Below, in pieces: positions 1 to 10,000 of a stretch of DNA of 64,000 nt. Position 1 is the stretch's first letter, and every line of letters begins with the position of its first letter. The notes below the pieces were generated by a model that did no database searches, was not told where the DNA came from, and saw nothing but the letters and a program-made list of their open reading frames with translations. This stretch comes from Pseudomonas tolaasii NCPPB 2192 (lineage in GTDB: Bacteria; Pseudomonadota; Gammaproteobacteria; Pseudomonadales; Pseudomonadaceae). A program made the position numbers and the translations under genes. Location: positions 2,170,001 through 2,234,000 of the forward strand of contig NZ_PHHD01000001.1 of assembly GCF_002813445.1 (NCBI RefSeq), written 5' to 3'.

Positions 1-122
1 ACGCCAAGACCCTGACCCCGCAGCAACAGAAGATGAAAGACTGCAACGCCTCGGCGAAAACCAAGGCGCTGACCGGCGATGCGCGCAAGACCTTTATGAG
101 CACGTGCCTCAAAGGTAGCTAA
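1..122 (+). CDS. psiF: PsiF-family protein, C-terminal part
   Basis: The gene is cut by the left edge. The last 39 codons are read in the frame beginning at base 3 and end with TAA at 120-122. The residues include TLTPQQQKMKDCNASA and GDARKTFMSTCLK, the repeat of PsiF (phosphate-starvation-inducible) proteins, with its two conserved cysteines. Family members are small secreted or periplasmic proteins of unknown biochemical role that carry one or two such repeats. The signal peptide and promoter lie outside the window, so phosphate control cannot be judged. Confidence 0.75.
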   Translation, partial: AKTLTPQQQKMKDCNASAKTKALTGDARKTFMSTCLKGS

Positions 123-148
123 GTTCGCGAATCCCCTTGTGGGGGCTG

Positions 149-246
149 GGCTTGTGTGGGAGCTGGCTTGCCTGCGATGGCATCACCTCAATCAAGCTGA
201 AGACCGAGGTGCCTGCATCGCAGGCAAGCCAGCTCCTACACAAGCC
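149..246. repeat. REP inverted pair (type A)
   Basis: Two oppositely oriented REP units with core GAGCTGGCTTGCCTGCGAT face each other across about 40 nt and can form a long hairpin. The right arm has one change (CTCCTACA instead of CTCCCACA). The pair fills most of the gap between psiF and the next gene. I see no other gene in 123-345. Confidence 0.9.
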
Positions 247-345
247 CGCCTCCACATTGACAGTGTTCGCAATTGACACCCCTCGCTTGATTCCCTCAAG
301 GCTGGCAGACTGCCAATCCTTTAACGCCGTTCGTTTTGAGGCTGT

Positions 346-1359
346 ATGCCAACGTTTTCTCAGCGTCACGTGTTGTTGCTGGTCAGTTGCATCATCATTT
401 TCGGTGGGTTACTGCTCGTCCTGCCGCTCAAGCTGCTGCCCAGCCTGCTGGCTGGCCTGCTGGTGTATGAGCTGGTCAATATGCTCACCCCGCAGTTGCA
501 GCGACTGATCGAAGGGCGGCGCGCGCGCTGGCTGGCGGTGGCGTTGCTGGGGACGTTGATCGTCAGCGTGCTGACACTGATCTTTGCCGGCGCCATCAGC
601 TTTCTGCTTCACGAAGCGGAAAACCCCGGCGCTTCACTCGACAAATTCATGGGCGTGGTCGACCGCGCACGCGGCCAGTTGCCGCCGTTCGTCGATGCCT
701 ACCTGCCGGCCAGCGCTGCCGAGTTTCGCGTGGCCATCGGCGATTGGCTGAGCAAGCACCTGAGCGAGCTGCAACTGGTCGGCAAAGACGCCGCCCACAT
801 GTTTGTCACCCTGCTGATCGGTATGGTGCTCGGCGCCATCATCGCCCTGCAACGCGTGCCCGACCTGACCAAACGCAAGCCGCTGGCTGCCGCGCTGTTC
901 GATCGCCTGCACCTGCTGGTGCAAGCCTTTCGCAATATCGTTTTCGCCCAGATCAAAATCGCTGCGCTCAACACCGCGTTCACCGCCGTATTCCTCGCCG
1001 TGGTGCTGCCGCTGTGCGGGATTCACCTGCCGCTGACCAAAACCCTGATCGTGCTGACCTTTCTGGTAGGCCTGTTGCCGGTGATTGGCAACCTGATCTC
1101 CAATACCCTGATCACCATCGTCGCGTTGTCATTGTCGATCTGGGTGGCGGTGGCGGCGCTGGGCTATCTGATCGTTATCCACAAGGTCGAGTATTTCCTC
1201 AACGCGCGCATTGTCGGCGGGCAGATCAGTGCCAAATCGTGGGAGTTGCTGCTGGCGATGCTGGTGTTCGAGGCCGCATTCGGGCTGCCGGGGGTGGTGG
1301 CGGGGCCGATTTATTATGCGTATCTCAAGAGTGAGCTGAAGCTGGGCGGGTTGGTTTAA
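346..1359 (+). CDS. AI-2E family transporter / PerM-like membrane protein
   Basis: A 337-residue polytopic membrane protein. A hydrophobic stretch at residues 7-45 (LLLVSCIIIFGGLLLVLP) is followed by a helix near 60-85, a soluble amphipathic segment to about 145, and a C-terminal membrane bundle from about 205 that ends GLPGVVAGPIYYAYLKSEL. The order of a short N-terminal pair, a soluble insert and a longer C-terminal bundle is that of the AI-2E exporter (TqsA/PerM, formerly UPF0118) family. Members are implicated in signal export or ion antiport, and the substrate cannot be assigned here. The ATG at 346 has GAGG 5-8 nt upstream. It stands alone between REP pairs. Confidence 0.8.
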   Translation: MPTFSQRHVLLLVSCIIIFGGLLLVLPLKLLPSLLAGLLVYELVNMLTPQLQRLIEGRRARWLAVALLGTLIVSVLTLIFAGAISFLLHEAENPGASLDKFMGVVDRARGQLPPFVDAYLPASAAEFRVAIGDWLSKHLSELQLVGKDAAHMFVTLLIGMVLGAIIALQRVPDLTKRKPLAAALFDRLHLLVQAFRNIVFAQIKIAALNTAFTAVFLAVVLPLCGIHLPLTKTLIVLTFLVGLLPVIGNLISNTLITIVALSLSIWVAVAALGYLIVIHKVEYFLNARIVGGQISAKSWELLLAMLVFEAAFGLPGVVAGPIYYAYLKSELKLGGLV

Positions 1360-1383
1360 GCCTTGTATTGCCTGAGCTGAGGC

Positions 1384-1450
1384 CATCGCGGGCAAGCCCG
1401 CTCCCACATCTGAAATGCATTCCAGGTGTGGGAGCGGGCTTGCCCGCGAT
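1384..1450. repeat. REP inverted pair (type B)
   Basis: ATCGCGGGCAAGCCCGCTCC and its inverse flank about 20 nt. It lies between the convergent ends of the AI-2E gene and the yegD-like gene, a position where such hairpins may help terminate transcription. Confidence 0.9.
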
Positions 1451-1478
1451 AGAGGTGCCTCGGTCTTCCAGCTAAAAC

Positions 1479-2747
1479 TCAGTAGCCGTACCGCTTGCTG
1501 GCCTCAATCGCCAGACCACTGCCGATACTGCCAAAGATATTGCCTTCCACATGCCGCGCATTCGGCAACATCGCCGAGATGCTGTGGCGCAGCGCCGGGA
1601 TTCCGCTGGAGCCGCCGGTAAAGAACACCGTGTCCACCTGCGCCACGCTCACCGAAGCGTCATTGAGCAATTGCGTCACGCTGCCGCGCACGCGCTCCAG
1701 CAGGCCGTCGATGGACGATTCGAACAGCGCCCGGCTCAAGTCCACGCTCAAGCCCGCTTCGATACGGTCGAGCGGCACATGGCGACTGTCTTCATGGGTC
1801 AGCTGGATCTTGGTCTCTTCCACTTCCATCGCCAGCCAGTGCCCGGCACGCTGTTCAATCAGCTTGAACAGGCGGTCGATGCCGCCGGTGTCTTCGATGT
1901 CGTAGCGCATGCTGCCCAGGGCCAGCTGGGATTTCTGCGAGTACACCGAGTTGATGGTGTGCCAGGTGGCCAGGTTCATGTGGTGGCTGGTGGGCATGTA
2001 GGCGCCGCTCTTCATGCGGCTGCCGTAGCCGAACAACGGCATCATGCCGTTGAGCGAGAGCTGCTTGTCGAAGTCGGTCCCGCCGATGTGCACACCGCCG
2101 GTGGCGAGGATGTCGCTCTGGCGGTTGTCGTTATGGCGACGGTCCGGGCTCAGGCGCACCAGGGAGAAGTCGGAAGTACCGCCGCCGATGTCGACGATCA
2201 GTACCAGCTCTTCTTTCTCGATGGTGGACTCGTAGTCGAATGCCGCGGCAATCGGCTCGTACTGGAACGATATGTCCTTGAAGCCGATCTTGCGGGCTAC
2301 ATCGACCAGGGTGTTTTCGGCTTCCTGGTCGGCCAGCGGGTCGTCATCGACGAAAAACACTGGGCGGCCCAGCACCACTTCTTCGAACTCACGGCCGGCG
2401 GTGGCTTCGGCGCGGCTCTTGAGCTGGCCGATAAACAGCGCCAGCAGGTCGGTGAACGGCATTGCGGTGCCGAGCACGCTGGTGTCGTGCTTGATCAGCT
2501 TGGAACCCAGCAGGCTCTTGAGCGAGCGCATCAGGCGGCCTTCGTAGTTTTCCAGGTACTCGTGCAGCGCCAGGCGACCGTACACCGGACGGCGCTCCTC
2601 GAAGTTGAAGAACACCACCGACGGCAAGGTGATCTTGTCGTCCTCCAGCGCAAGCAGCGTTTCCATGCCGGGACGAATCCAGCCGACGGTGGAGTTGGAC
2701 GTGCCGAAGTCGATACCGCAGGCACGGGCTGGGGATGGGTTTTCCAT
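1479..2747 (-). CDS. yegD: YegD-like Hsp70-family chaperone
   Basis: A 422-residue actin-fold ATPase of the Hsp70 superfamily. Visible signatures are the phosphate-1 motif CGIDFGTSNSTVGW near residue 10, the phosphate-2 motif VLIVDIGGGTSDFSLV near 210, and the adenosine motif VFFTGGSSGIPALR near 375. It ends soon after the nucleotide-binding domain, so the substrate-binding domain of DnaK is missing, as in E. coli YegD. The reading frame stays open far upstream, but ATG at 2745-2747 starts a family-typical N-terminus (MENPSPARACGIDFGTSN), and the extension would overlap cbpA. It is divergent from the J-protein gene cbpA, so the two may act together. Confidence 0.88.
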   Translation of the reverse strand: MENPSPARACGIDFGTSNSTVGWIRPGMETLLALEDDKITLPSVVFFNFEERRPVYGRLALHEYLENYEGRLMRSLKSLLGSKLIKHDTSVLGTAMPFTDLLALFIGQLKSRAEATAGREFEEVVLGRPVFFVDDDPLADQEAENTLVDVARKIGFKDISFQYEPIAAAFDYESTIEKEELVLIVDIGGGTSDFSLVRLSPDRRHNDNRQSDILATGGVHIGGTDFDKQLSLNGMMPLFGYGSRMKSGAYMPTSHHMNLATWHTINSVYSQKSQLALGSMRYDIEDTGGIDRLFKLIEQRAGHWLAMEVEETKIQLTHEDSRHVPLDRIEAGLSVDLSRALFESSIDGLLERVRGSVTQLLNDASVSVAQVDTVFFTGGSSGIPALRHSISAMLPNARHVEGNIFGSIGSGLAIEASKRYGY

Positions 2748-2830
2748 GACAATCAGGTTCCGGTTGAAAAACGGCCGCGCAGTGTATGCCAGTCGCGGGC
2801 GGATGCGTAGGCCGGCTATCTGTAAATACG

Positions 2831-2859
2831 CCTTGAAAGCCGGGAATTTGCCCCCACAT
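2831..2859 (+). promoter_or_regulatory. Candidate sigma32 (heat-shock) promoter for cbpA
   Basis: CCTTGAAA at 2831-2838 is followed, after a spacer of about 14 nt, by CCCCACAT at 2852-2859. This is close to the RpoH consensus CTTGAAA-N13/14-CCCCATnT. It points at cbpA and implies a leader of about 120 nt. Heat-shock control suits a J-domain protein, but the promoter is inferred from sequence alone. Confidence 0.5.
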
Positions 2860-2984
2860 CTGCTGCATACGGCAAGCGCCGATAACACTTTGACGCACCC
2901 CCGGGCCACATCACTCAACAAGTGCAAACCAGCGCACGTTGTGCCCCGGGCTGTGCGATCTCGATTAAGGATGGTGAACCGCCG

Positions 2985-3920
2985 ATGGATTTCAAAGATT
3001 ACTACAAGATATTGGGCGTAGAGCCGACGGCTGACGACAAGGAAATCAAGGCCGCGTATCGCAAGCTCGCGCGTAAATATCACCCGGATGTGAGCAAGGA
3101 AAAAGACGCTGAAGCCAAGTTCAAGGACGCGTCCGAAGCCTACGAAGCGCTCAAGAGCGCCGACAAGCGCGCCGAGTACGACGAGCTGCGCAAATACGGC
3201 CAGCATGGGCAACCGTTCCAGGGGCCACCGGGCTGGCAGAGCCGTGGCGGCTTTGGCGGGGGCGGCGGTGAGGACTTCTCGGACTTCTTCAGTTCGATCT
3301 TCGGCTCCCGTGGCGATGCCTTCGGTGGCGGCCAGCGCCGTCCAGCCGGGCGCAAGGGCCAGGACGTGGAGATGCAACTGACGGTGTCGCTTGAAGAGAC
3401 CCTGTCGGCCGAATCCAAGCAGATCAGCTTCCAGGTGCCGCAGTACGACGCCTCGGGCCGGCATGTGACCAACACCACCAAGAGCCTGAATGTGAAAATT
3501 CCGGCCGGTGTGGCCGACGGCGAGCGCATCCGCCTAAAGGCGCAGGGCGCACCGGGTATCGGTGGCGGGGCCAATGGCGACCTTTACCTGATCATCAAGT
3601 TTGCGCCCCATTCGAAGTTCGAAGTCGAAGGCGAAAACCTGGTGATCACGCTGCCGCTGGCGCCATGGGAACTGGCGTTGGGCGCAGAAGTGGCGGTGCC
3701 GACGCTGACCGGCAAGATCAACCTCAAGGTGCCCGCCGGCAGCCAGAATGGCCAGCGTATGCGCGCCAAGGGCCATGGCTTGCTGAACAAGGCCGGCGAG
3801 CGGGGTTTCCTGTACATCCAGCTCAAGGCCGTGATGCCCAAGCAGGCCGACGACGAAACCATCGCCCTGTGGCAGGAACTGGCGAAAAAGGCCGCGTTCA
3901 ACCCACGGGAACACTTCTGA
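2985..3920 (+). CDS. cbpA: CbpA, DnaJ-class curved-DNA-binding co-chaperone
   Basis: A 311-residue J-domain protein. Residues 1-70 are a J domain (DFKDYYKILGV...) with the HPD tripeptide needed to stimulate Hsp70 ATPase. A Gly/Phe-rich linker follows (GFGGGGGEDFSDFFSSIFG), then two beta-rich C-terminal domains without a zinc finger, as in E. coli CbpA. ATG 2985 is chosen because the protein then begins MDFKDYYK; the longer GTG-initiated frame at 2922 adds residues atypical of the family. AAGG lies about 14 nt upstream, a weak site. The inhibitor gene cbpM, which commonly follows cbpA, is absent; the next gene is a giant effector-like gene. Confidence 0.93.
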   Translation: MDFKDYYKILGVEPTADDKEIKAAYRKLARKYHPDVSKEKDAEAKFKDASEAYEALKSADKRAEYDELRKYGQHGQPFQGPPGWQSRGGFGGGGGEDFSDFFSSIFGSRGDAFGGGQRRPAGRKGQDVEMQLTVSLEETLSAESKQISFQVPQYDASGRHVTNTTKSLNVKIPAGVADGERIRLKAQGAPGIGGGANGDLYLIIKFAPHSKFEVEGENLVITLPLAPWELALGAEVAVPTLTGKINLKVPAGSQNGQRMRAKGHGLLNKAGERGFLYIQLKAVMPKQADDETIALWQELAKKAAFNPREHF

Positions 3921-3934
3921 AAAAAGCGGCCCGG

Positions 3935-3985
3935 CGCTAACTATCTAGCGCGGTTGTCTGGCTCGGCCATGGTGTGCTGATGCTC
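3935..3985 (+). promoter_or_regulatory. Upstream element 1 of the NEL-gene array
   Basis: GCGCTA and TAGCGC form a perfect inverted repeat around ACTATC, and GCCATGGTGTGCTGATG follows. Related sequences stand at nearly the same distance before the other two genes of the array (CTATCTA begins 65 nt before this start codon, 70 and 69 nt before the others). It could be a promoter/operator or a processing site. It does not match an HrpL box. Confidence 0.5.
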
Positions 3986-4005
3986 CCTTTAACTGGAGCG
4001 ACATC

Positions 4006-7000
4006 ATGGCCGATCTTCCTGCCGCACCCCCTGCGGCAACCCTGAGCATTCACCGCGACTACCTTGAACAAGCCAGCCCCGCGTGGCTGACCGATGCCAC
4101 GCCGTCACGGCGCGCCCAGCTCAAGCAGGCAGCGGCGCCGGTGCCGGACTGGTACCGCAACGCTACCCCCGCCCAGCTCCAGACCCTGCACGACAAGACC
4201 CGCGCCAGCTTCACCGCACAAACCGCCCTCGACAAGGCCATGGCCCCCGTGCAAGACATCGACGCCTTTGCCGAGCCCTTGCTGGTCAAGGCCTTGAGTG
4301 AGCAGTTCAAGGTCGATCTGGATGTGCATAAAACCCTGCTGGTCCTGAGAAAACCCCTGGAGGTGACACTCTTCGACATCCGTGTGGGCCACTTCGAAGT
4401 GCTGCGCATCCCGCTGTTGCAGGCCGCGTTGCACAATTTCGAAGAGGGCGAATGCACGGACGACGCCTTTGATCGAACGTCCGGGTTTTTCACCCTCACG
4501 GCGGCGGGCGGCAACATCGAACCGGTCACTACCCCGTTGACGGTGGTGCAGTTCACCCGTCTGTGCCGTTCCCTGGATATCGGCGCGCAGTATCAGCGTC
4601 ATCTCAAGAGCTACCTCAAGCCCACGGACCCGGTGGCGGAGCGGACGCTGCGAGAAACCTTCATCAGCGCGCGCAAAGCCGACCTGGCAGCTGCGGCCGA
4701 GGCCGCCTTGTTGAGCAAGGACATCGAGCCTGCAGACCACGCGATGATCCTGTCGATGATCAACGGTGAGCGGCATCCCTGGATGGGGGATAAGCAGGTG
4801 TGGCTGCGCGACCTGGGCTTGATGAAAAAACGCATGATCGGCTGCGTGGCCTTCGTGATCGTGAAGAAATATCGCTATGGCGACGAGGTGATTCTCTACA
4901 TCCCCAACGATCCGTTTCATCCCCTGAAGCGCTATAACTGGGCGCAGTTCGCCGCCATGTTCAAACAACGCTTCAACGCCCGCGACCAGCCAGACCCCGG
5001 CGATGGCACGCCCACTGCCTACCAGCAGTTTTTCAGCCAGTTCGTGGCCTATGCCGACCTTCCCGACTATTTCGCCGGGCTGACCGAAGAAGCCCCCGCC
5101 GCCAATTTCGGCGCAGCCTTGGCGCCTTATGCGCCGTTGCTCAATACGCTGAACAAAGGCATCAATCCGTTCGCTGCGCTAACCGGCATCAAGGAGTTGC
5201 CCCCCATTGCGCCCCGGGCCAGACTGCCCAACCCGGACCCCTACCTCAATCCCGGTTCCATTCTGATCAAAGGCCGTGGGCTGTGGGAAGAAAACCCCGA
5301 CCTCTGGGACCACCTCTACACCCGTCACCGCGACAAAATCCTCAACGACGCCGCCGCCCATGCGGTGCCAACGGCGGATGTGGACGCCCGTGTGCGTTCG
5401 GCCAAGATCGCCGCCTTGCTCAATGCCGGTCTGATGGTGCTCAACACCGTGTCGATGTTCGTGCCCGTACTGGGCGAAGTGATGATGACGGTGATGGCGG
5501 GTCAGTTGTTGTACGAAACCTTCGAAGGCAGCCTGGAATGGGCCGAAGGCGACCGCCGCGCCGCCAAGGCGCATTTGGTGGACGTCGCCGAGAACCTGGC
5601 GACCCTGGCAGTGATGGCGGGTGTCGGCAAAGTCGTTTCCAGCATCGCGGCGGCCAGGCCCGAACCGCTGATCGAAGCCCTCGACCCAGTGACTCTGCCC
5701 AATGGGCAGGTGCGTTTGGGCAAGTCAGACCTCAAAGGTTATGCCAGCCCCGACACTCTGCCGGCCGACATTACCCCCAATGCCCGGGGTCAATACCTGC
5801 ATGCCGGCAAAACCTATATCCGCCCGGGCGACGGGTTTTATGAAAAAACCTACGACGCTGCCCTCGGCCGCTGGCGGATTCGCCACCCCACGAATCCGGA
5901 TGCCTATCAGCCAGTCTTGAGGGATAACGGCTTCGGGGCCTGGCGGCACACCCTGGAGCGCCCGCAGACCTGGGACCGGCAGACCTTGATGCGCCGCCTC
6001 GGCCCGGTCACGGACGGGTTCGACGATGAGCAATTGTTGAGCATCGCCGATATCAGCGCCACGTCCGATGGCGCCTTGCGCCAGATGTATCTGGATGAGA
6101 CGCCGCTTCCGGCGGCATTGGCCGACACCTTGCGCCTGTTCAAGGCCGACCGTGACGTTGCGCAGGTTATCGAGCAAATCAGCACCGGCAAGGCCGTGGA
6201 CGACCGCTACCTTTACGTCCTGCCGTTGCTCACCGACATGCCGCGCTGGCCCGTGGGCCGGGTGCTGGAGGTATTCGAGGGGGCGGATCTTGCCGGTCCC
6301 GTCCAGCGTTACGGCACCGAGCGCCTGTATCACGGGGTCGTACGCAAAGCGCCGATTCGCATCAGCCGCGCTGATGTGCTCGGCAGCCAAATGCCGGCCC
6401 GCATCCTGGCGGCGCTCGATGAGTCGGAAATTGTCGGCATGCTCGGTGGCGAGCCTGCGCGGGTGCCTGAGAACCGACCTCTGGAGCTGCGCAAACAATT
6501 GGCCGATTTCGCCCGCAGCCGCCAGCCGGCGCTGTTCGACAGCCTCTATAAAGGCACCGAGCTGCCCGACCCCTTTGTCGCCAAACTGCAACGCCTGTAC
6601 CCCGGCCTGAGCGAGCACGCCGCGCAACAGGTGCTGGCCGACGCCGATGCCGAGCAAATCGCCCGGCTGCGCGCCACCGGCCGCGTGCCCCTGGCCATGC
6701 AGGAACATGCCCGCTGGCAGGTCAGCCAGGGCCGCCTGGGGCGCGCCTACACCGGCTTGCACATGCAAAACCTCGTCTCGGCCGACAGCAAGCGCCTGGC
6801 CCTGCACACCTTGAGCAAGCTGCCGGGTTGGTCGGATCAACTGCGCATTGAGGTGCGCGAGGGCAGTATCAGTGGCACGCTGCTCGATGGCATCGGCAGC
6901 GAGGCGGCAAGCCAGCGCAAGTATCTGGTCAAGCGCGGGCCGCAATACCAGGCGTTCAACGAGCGTGGCGAGACCCTCAACAGCCTGGGGCGCGATGGCG

Positions 7001-10000
7001 ACAACTTCTACGCCTCGTTGATGCATGCCATGCCCGACGAGGCGCGTCAGGCCATTGGCCTGCCCCATGTAGGCCAGAGCCTTGAGCTGCGCCGCGCCAT
7101 CATCGACTACGCCACCGCGCACCGGTTGGAGTCGGCGCGCCTGATCAAGCAACAGTCGTCGCCTCGCCCGACCTTCAAGCCACCCCAGCGCATCGGCGCC
7201 AAAGGGCTGGGCTATCCGGCCAGCGGCCGAGGCCAGGGCACGTCACCGTCATTGGTCAGTCGTGTGCAGGACGTGTACCCGCAGATGACCGAAGACCAGG
7301 CCAACGGTTTTATCCTCAGGCAAATGCTCGCCGACAAGAGCGACGCGCAGATCTTCACCCTGCTCAACAATCGCCTGAGCGAATGGCGGCAGTTGGAGTC
7401 GACCCTCGACACCTGGATGCTCACCGAATCCACTGACCTGTTTATCCGCCGCTACCCGCAAATGGACTCGCGCCCCGGCATCGTGCGAGCGCTCAAGGCC
7501 TGCTGGCGCAACGCCCCTCTGGCCGAGCTTCCCGGGCACGCTGAGTTGCAGTTGGTCGGCGAGTTCCCCCTGCCGCCCCTGAGTGCAGATTTTTCCCATG
7601 TGCGCACCTTGAACGTCGGTGGGCGGGGCATGATCGATGGGAATATCGACCAGCTCCTGGGCTACTTTCCCAATGTGCAGGAGCTGACATTGGCCGGCGC
7701 CGATACGCCGCCGTTCAGCGTGCCCCAGGCCCTGGAGGGAATGGGACAATTGCGGCAGCTCAAGATCTTCTCCGGTACCGGATTGTCGACCGAGGAATTG
7801 AACCGGCTGCAAGGCCTTACCGGCCTGGAACAGTTGGACCTGCACTCAACCCTCGGCTCACTCCAGCCGCTGGATGTCAGCCGGTTGCGGCGCCTGCGCA
7901 GCCTGAGGCTGTCGGGGGGCGGGCAAAAGCAGTTCCCGCTGGGCGCACTCGAACTGTCGCAATTGCAGCGCCTGGATCTGAAGGCATCGTCCATTGATCA
8001 GCTGCCGGATCAACTGTTTGCGCCTGGCCAAGAGAGCCAGTGGGCCAAGCTGTCGATGAACTGGGCGAGTTTCAATCGCGAGCGGTTCAGGGCCGCCTAT
8101 GAATTTGTGCGCAACCATCCGGAGCACTTGATCGACCAGGACGAGATGGTCCGTGAGTACTGTGGCGGGCTGCTGGATGAGGGCCTTGGCCGCAAAATCG
8201 GCTTTAACACACCTTTGAGCGGACCACTCAAGGCCTTGTTCTTCGAGCGCTGGACCAGTTCGCAGGCGCAGTTCGACGCCATAGAGGCACTGAGCGGCGA
8301 ATACGCCGAGCTGTCCCGCAGCCTCGACAATTGGTTAACGCAGGATGCTCAGAACCTGCAACGGTTTGCCCGCACGGGGCTTGCCGAAAGCCTGCGCAAG
8401 GCCTGGAACGACGGTCTGTTGCAACGCTTCGGGCGGCTCGACCCCGTCACGTTGACGGTGCCGGGCCTGGTCGTCAGTGACATGCCCCACTTGCCTGCCG
8501 GCCTATTCGATGCAGTAGCCACCCTGCAGATGCCGAATGCCATAGTCCCCTCGGCACAACTGAGCCGCTTTCTGCGCGGCTTCGGCGGGTTGCGCAGCCT
8601 GGATGTCTCTGGCGCGAGTCTGACCGAACTGACGGTGGCGCCGGGCGAGTGGCCGGCGCTGGAACACCTGAACCTGGCCAACAACCCGTTGCAGACGCTG
8701 GATGTGAGCGGGCTGAATCAATTGACAGCCCTCAACCTGCGCGCCAGCCACTTGAGTCAATGGCCCACCGGCGCCGAGCACCTGCCGCAGCTCACCTGGC
8801 TGGACCTGCGCGATACCCGGATTACCCAACTGCCGGCCACGGCGCTGGCCGAAGACCGCCTGTTGCTCGACAGCCAGTTTTCCGGCTTGCCCCTGACCCC
8901 CAAGGCCCGGGCGGAACTGGGTGTGGCGCGCCAGCGGGTCGAGCGCAACCTGGGGCTGGAAGACGCCACCTTGAGCCGCTTTGAACAACAGCCGATGGGC
9001 GAGGTTTTCCCGCCCCGCGAGAGCGGCAGCGCCATTGCCCGGCAGTTGTTGCCAATGCCTGTAACCGATGCGATCGAGGCCGGGTTGACCCGGTGTCTGA
9101 ACAGTTGGCTGTTCACCCGTGAGTTCTCGCGAAGTAGCACTTTGAAGGTGACTGCCGGCGCCCGGCGAGTGGCCGCGCAACGCATCCTCGACTGCTGGCG
9201 CGCGAGCCAGTCCAGGCCGGTGGGAGAGGCGGCCGTCGAGCTCAACTTCCACGGTCTGACCCTTGGCGAGCTGCCCGCGTTGCCCGTTACCTTGCACCCT
9301 GTCGAGCGCCTGAACCTTAACGGTGTGCAGCTTACCGGGCCTGGGTCCGACGCTTTCCTGCGGGCCTTCCCCGAGGTCAAAACCCTCACTCTCAGCGGTA
9401 ATCAACTGGTGTCACTGCCGCCGGCTCTGGAAGGCATGGCCTTACTGGAGAGGCTGGACCTGTCGGGGGTTGGCATCAGCGATCCCGAACGGCTCTATCC
9501 CACGCTGGAGCAAATCGAAAACCTGCGCTGGCTGGATGTCAGTTACTGTGATCTGGAAACCTTTAGCCTCGACACTCTGGACGGCCTGGAATCCCTGAAC
9601 CTGAGCAACAATGAGCTGGCCCATTGGCCTGACGGCGTGCTGCGGGCCACGCAGCTGCGTACCCTGGACCTGAGCAGCAACCCGCTCGAAGCGATTCCGC
9701 CCGGCGCGCTTGAGGGCGAACACGACGCGTTGATGGCCGGCACCGACCTGTCCGAAAACTTCAATTTTGACCTCGAAGACCTGCGCCGCTTGCAGGCCTA
9801 TGCCCGGCGCGTCGGCAGCGACACTGCCTTGGGCATGAGCAGTGCCGATGTGCAGCAGCAAATCAGCGAGCTGGAGCATCCCACCTCCAGTGATACGGAA
9901 AGCGAGCCGGATGAGGCCGAAGAGTTTCCGGTATTGCCTGATGAAGTCCTGAGGGAAGCGCCTGTCACCGCTGCCGATCGTGAAACCTGGCTGCACAACC

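Noticed and set aside
149..246. CRISPR array or IS ends suggested by repeated palindromes
   Set aside because: The units are paired inverted REP elements scattered singly through the window, without regular spacers or a transposase gene.
2748..3464. Upstream extension of the Hsp70-like gene
   Set aside because: The open frame overlaps cbpA on the other strand; family alignment begins at the ATG at 2747.
3921..4005. HrpL box before the effector array
   Set aside because: No GGAACC-N15/16-CCACNNA pattern in the three upstream regions.
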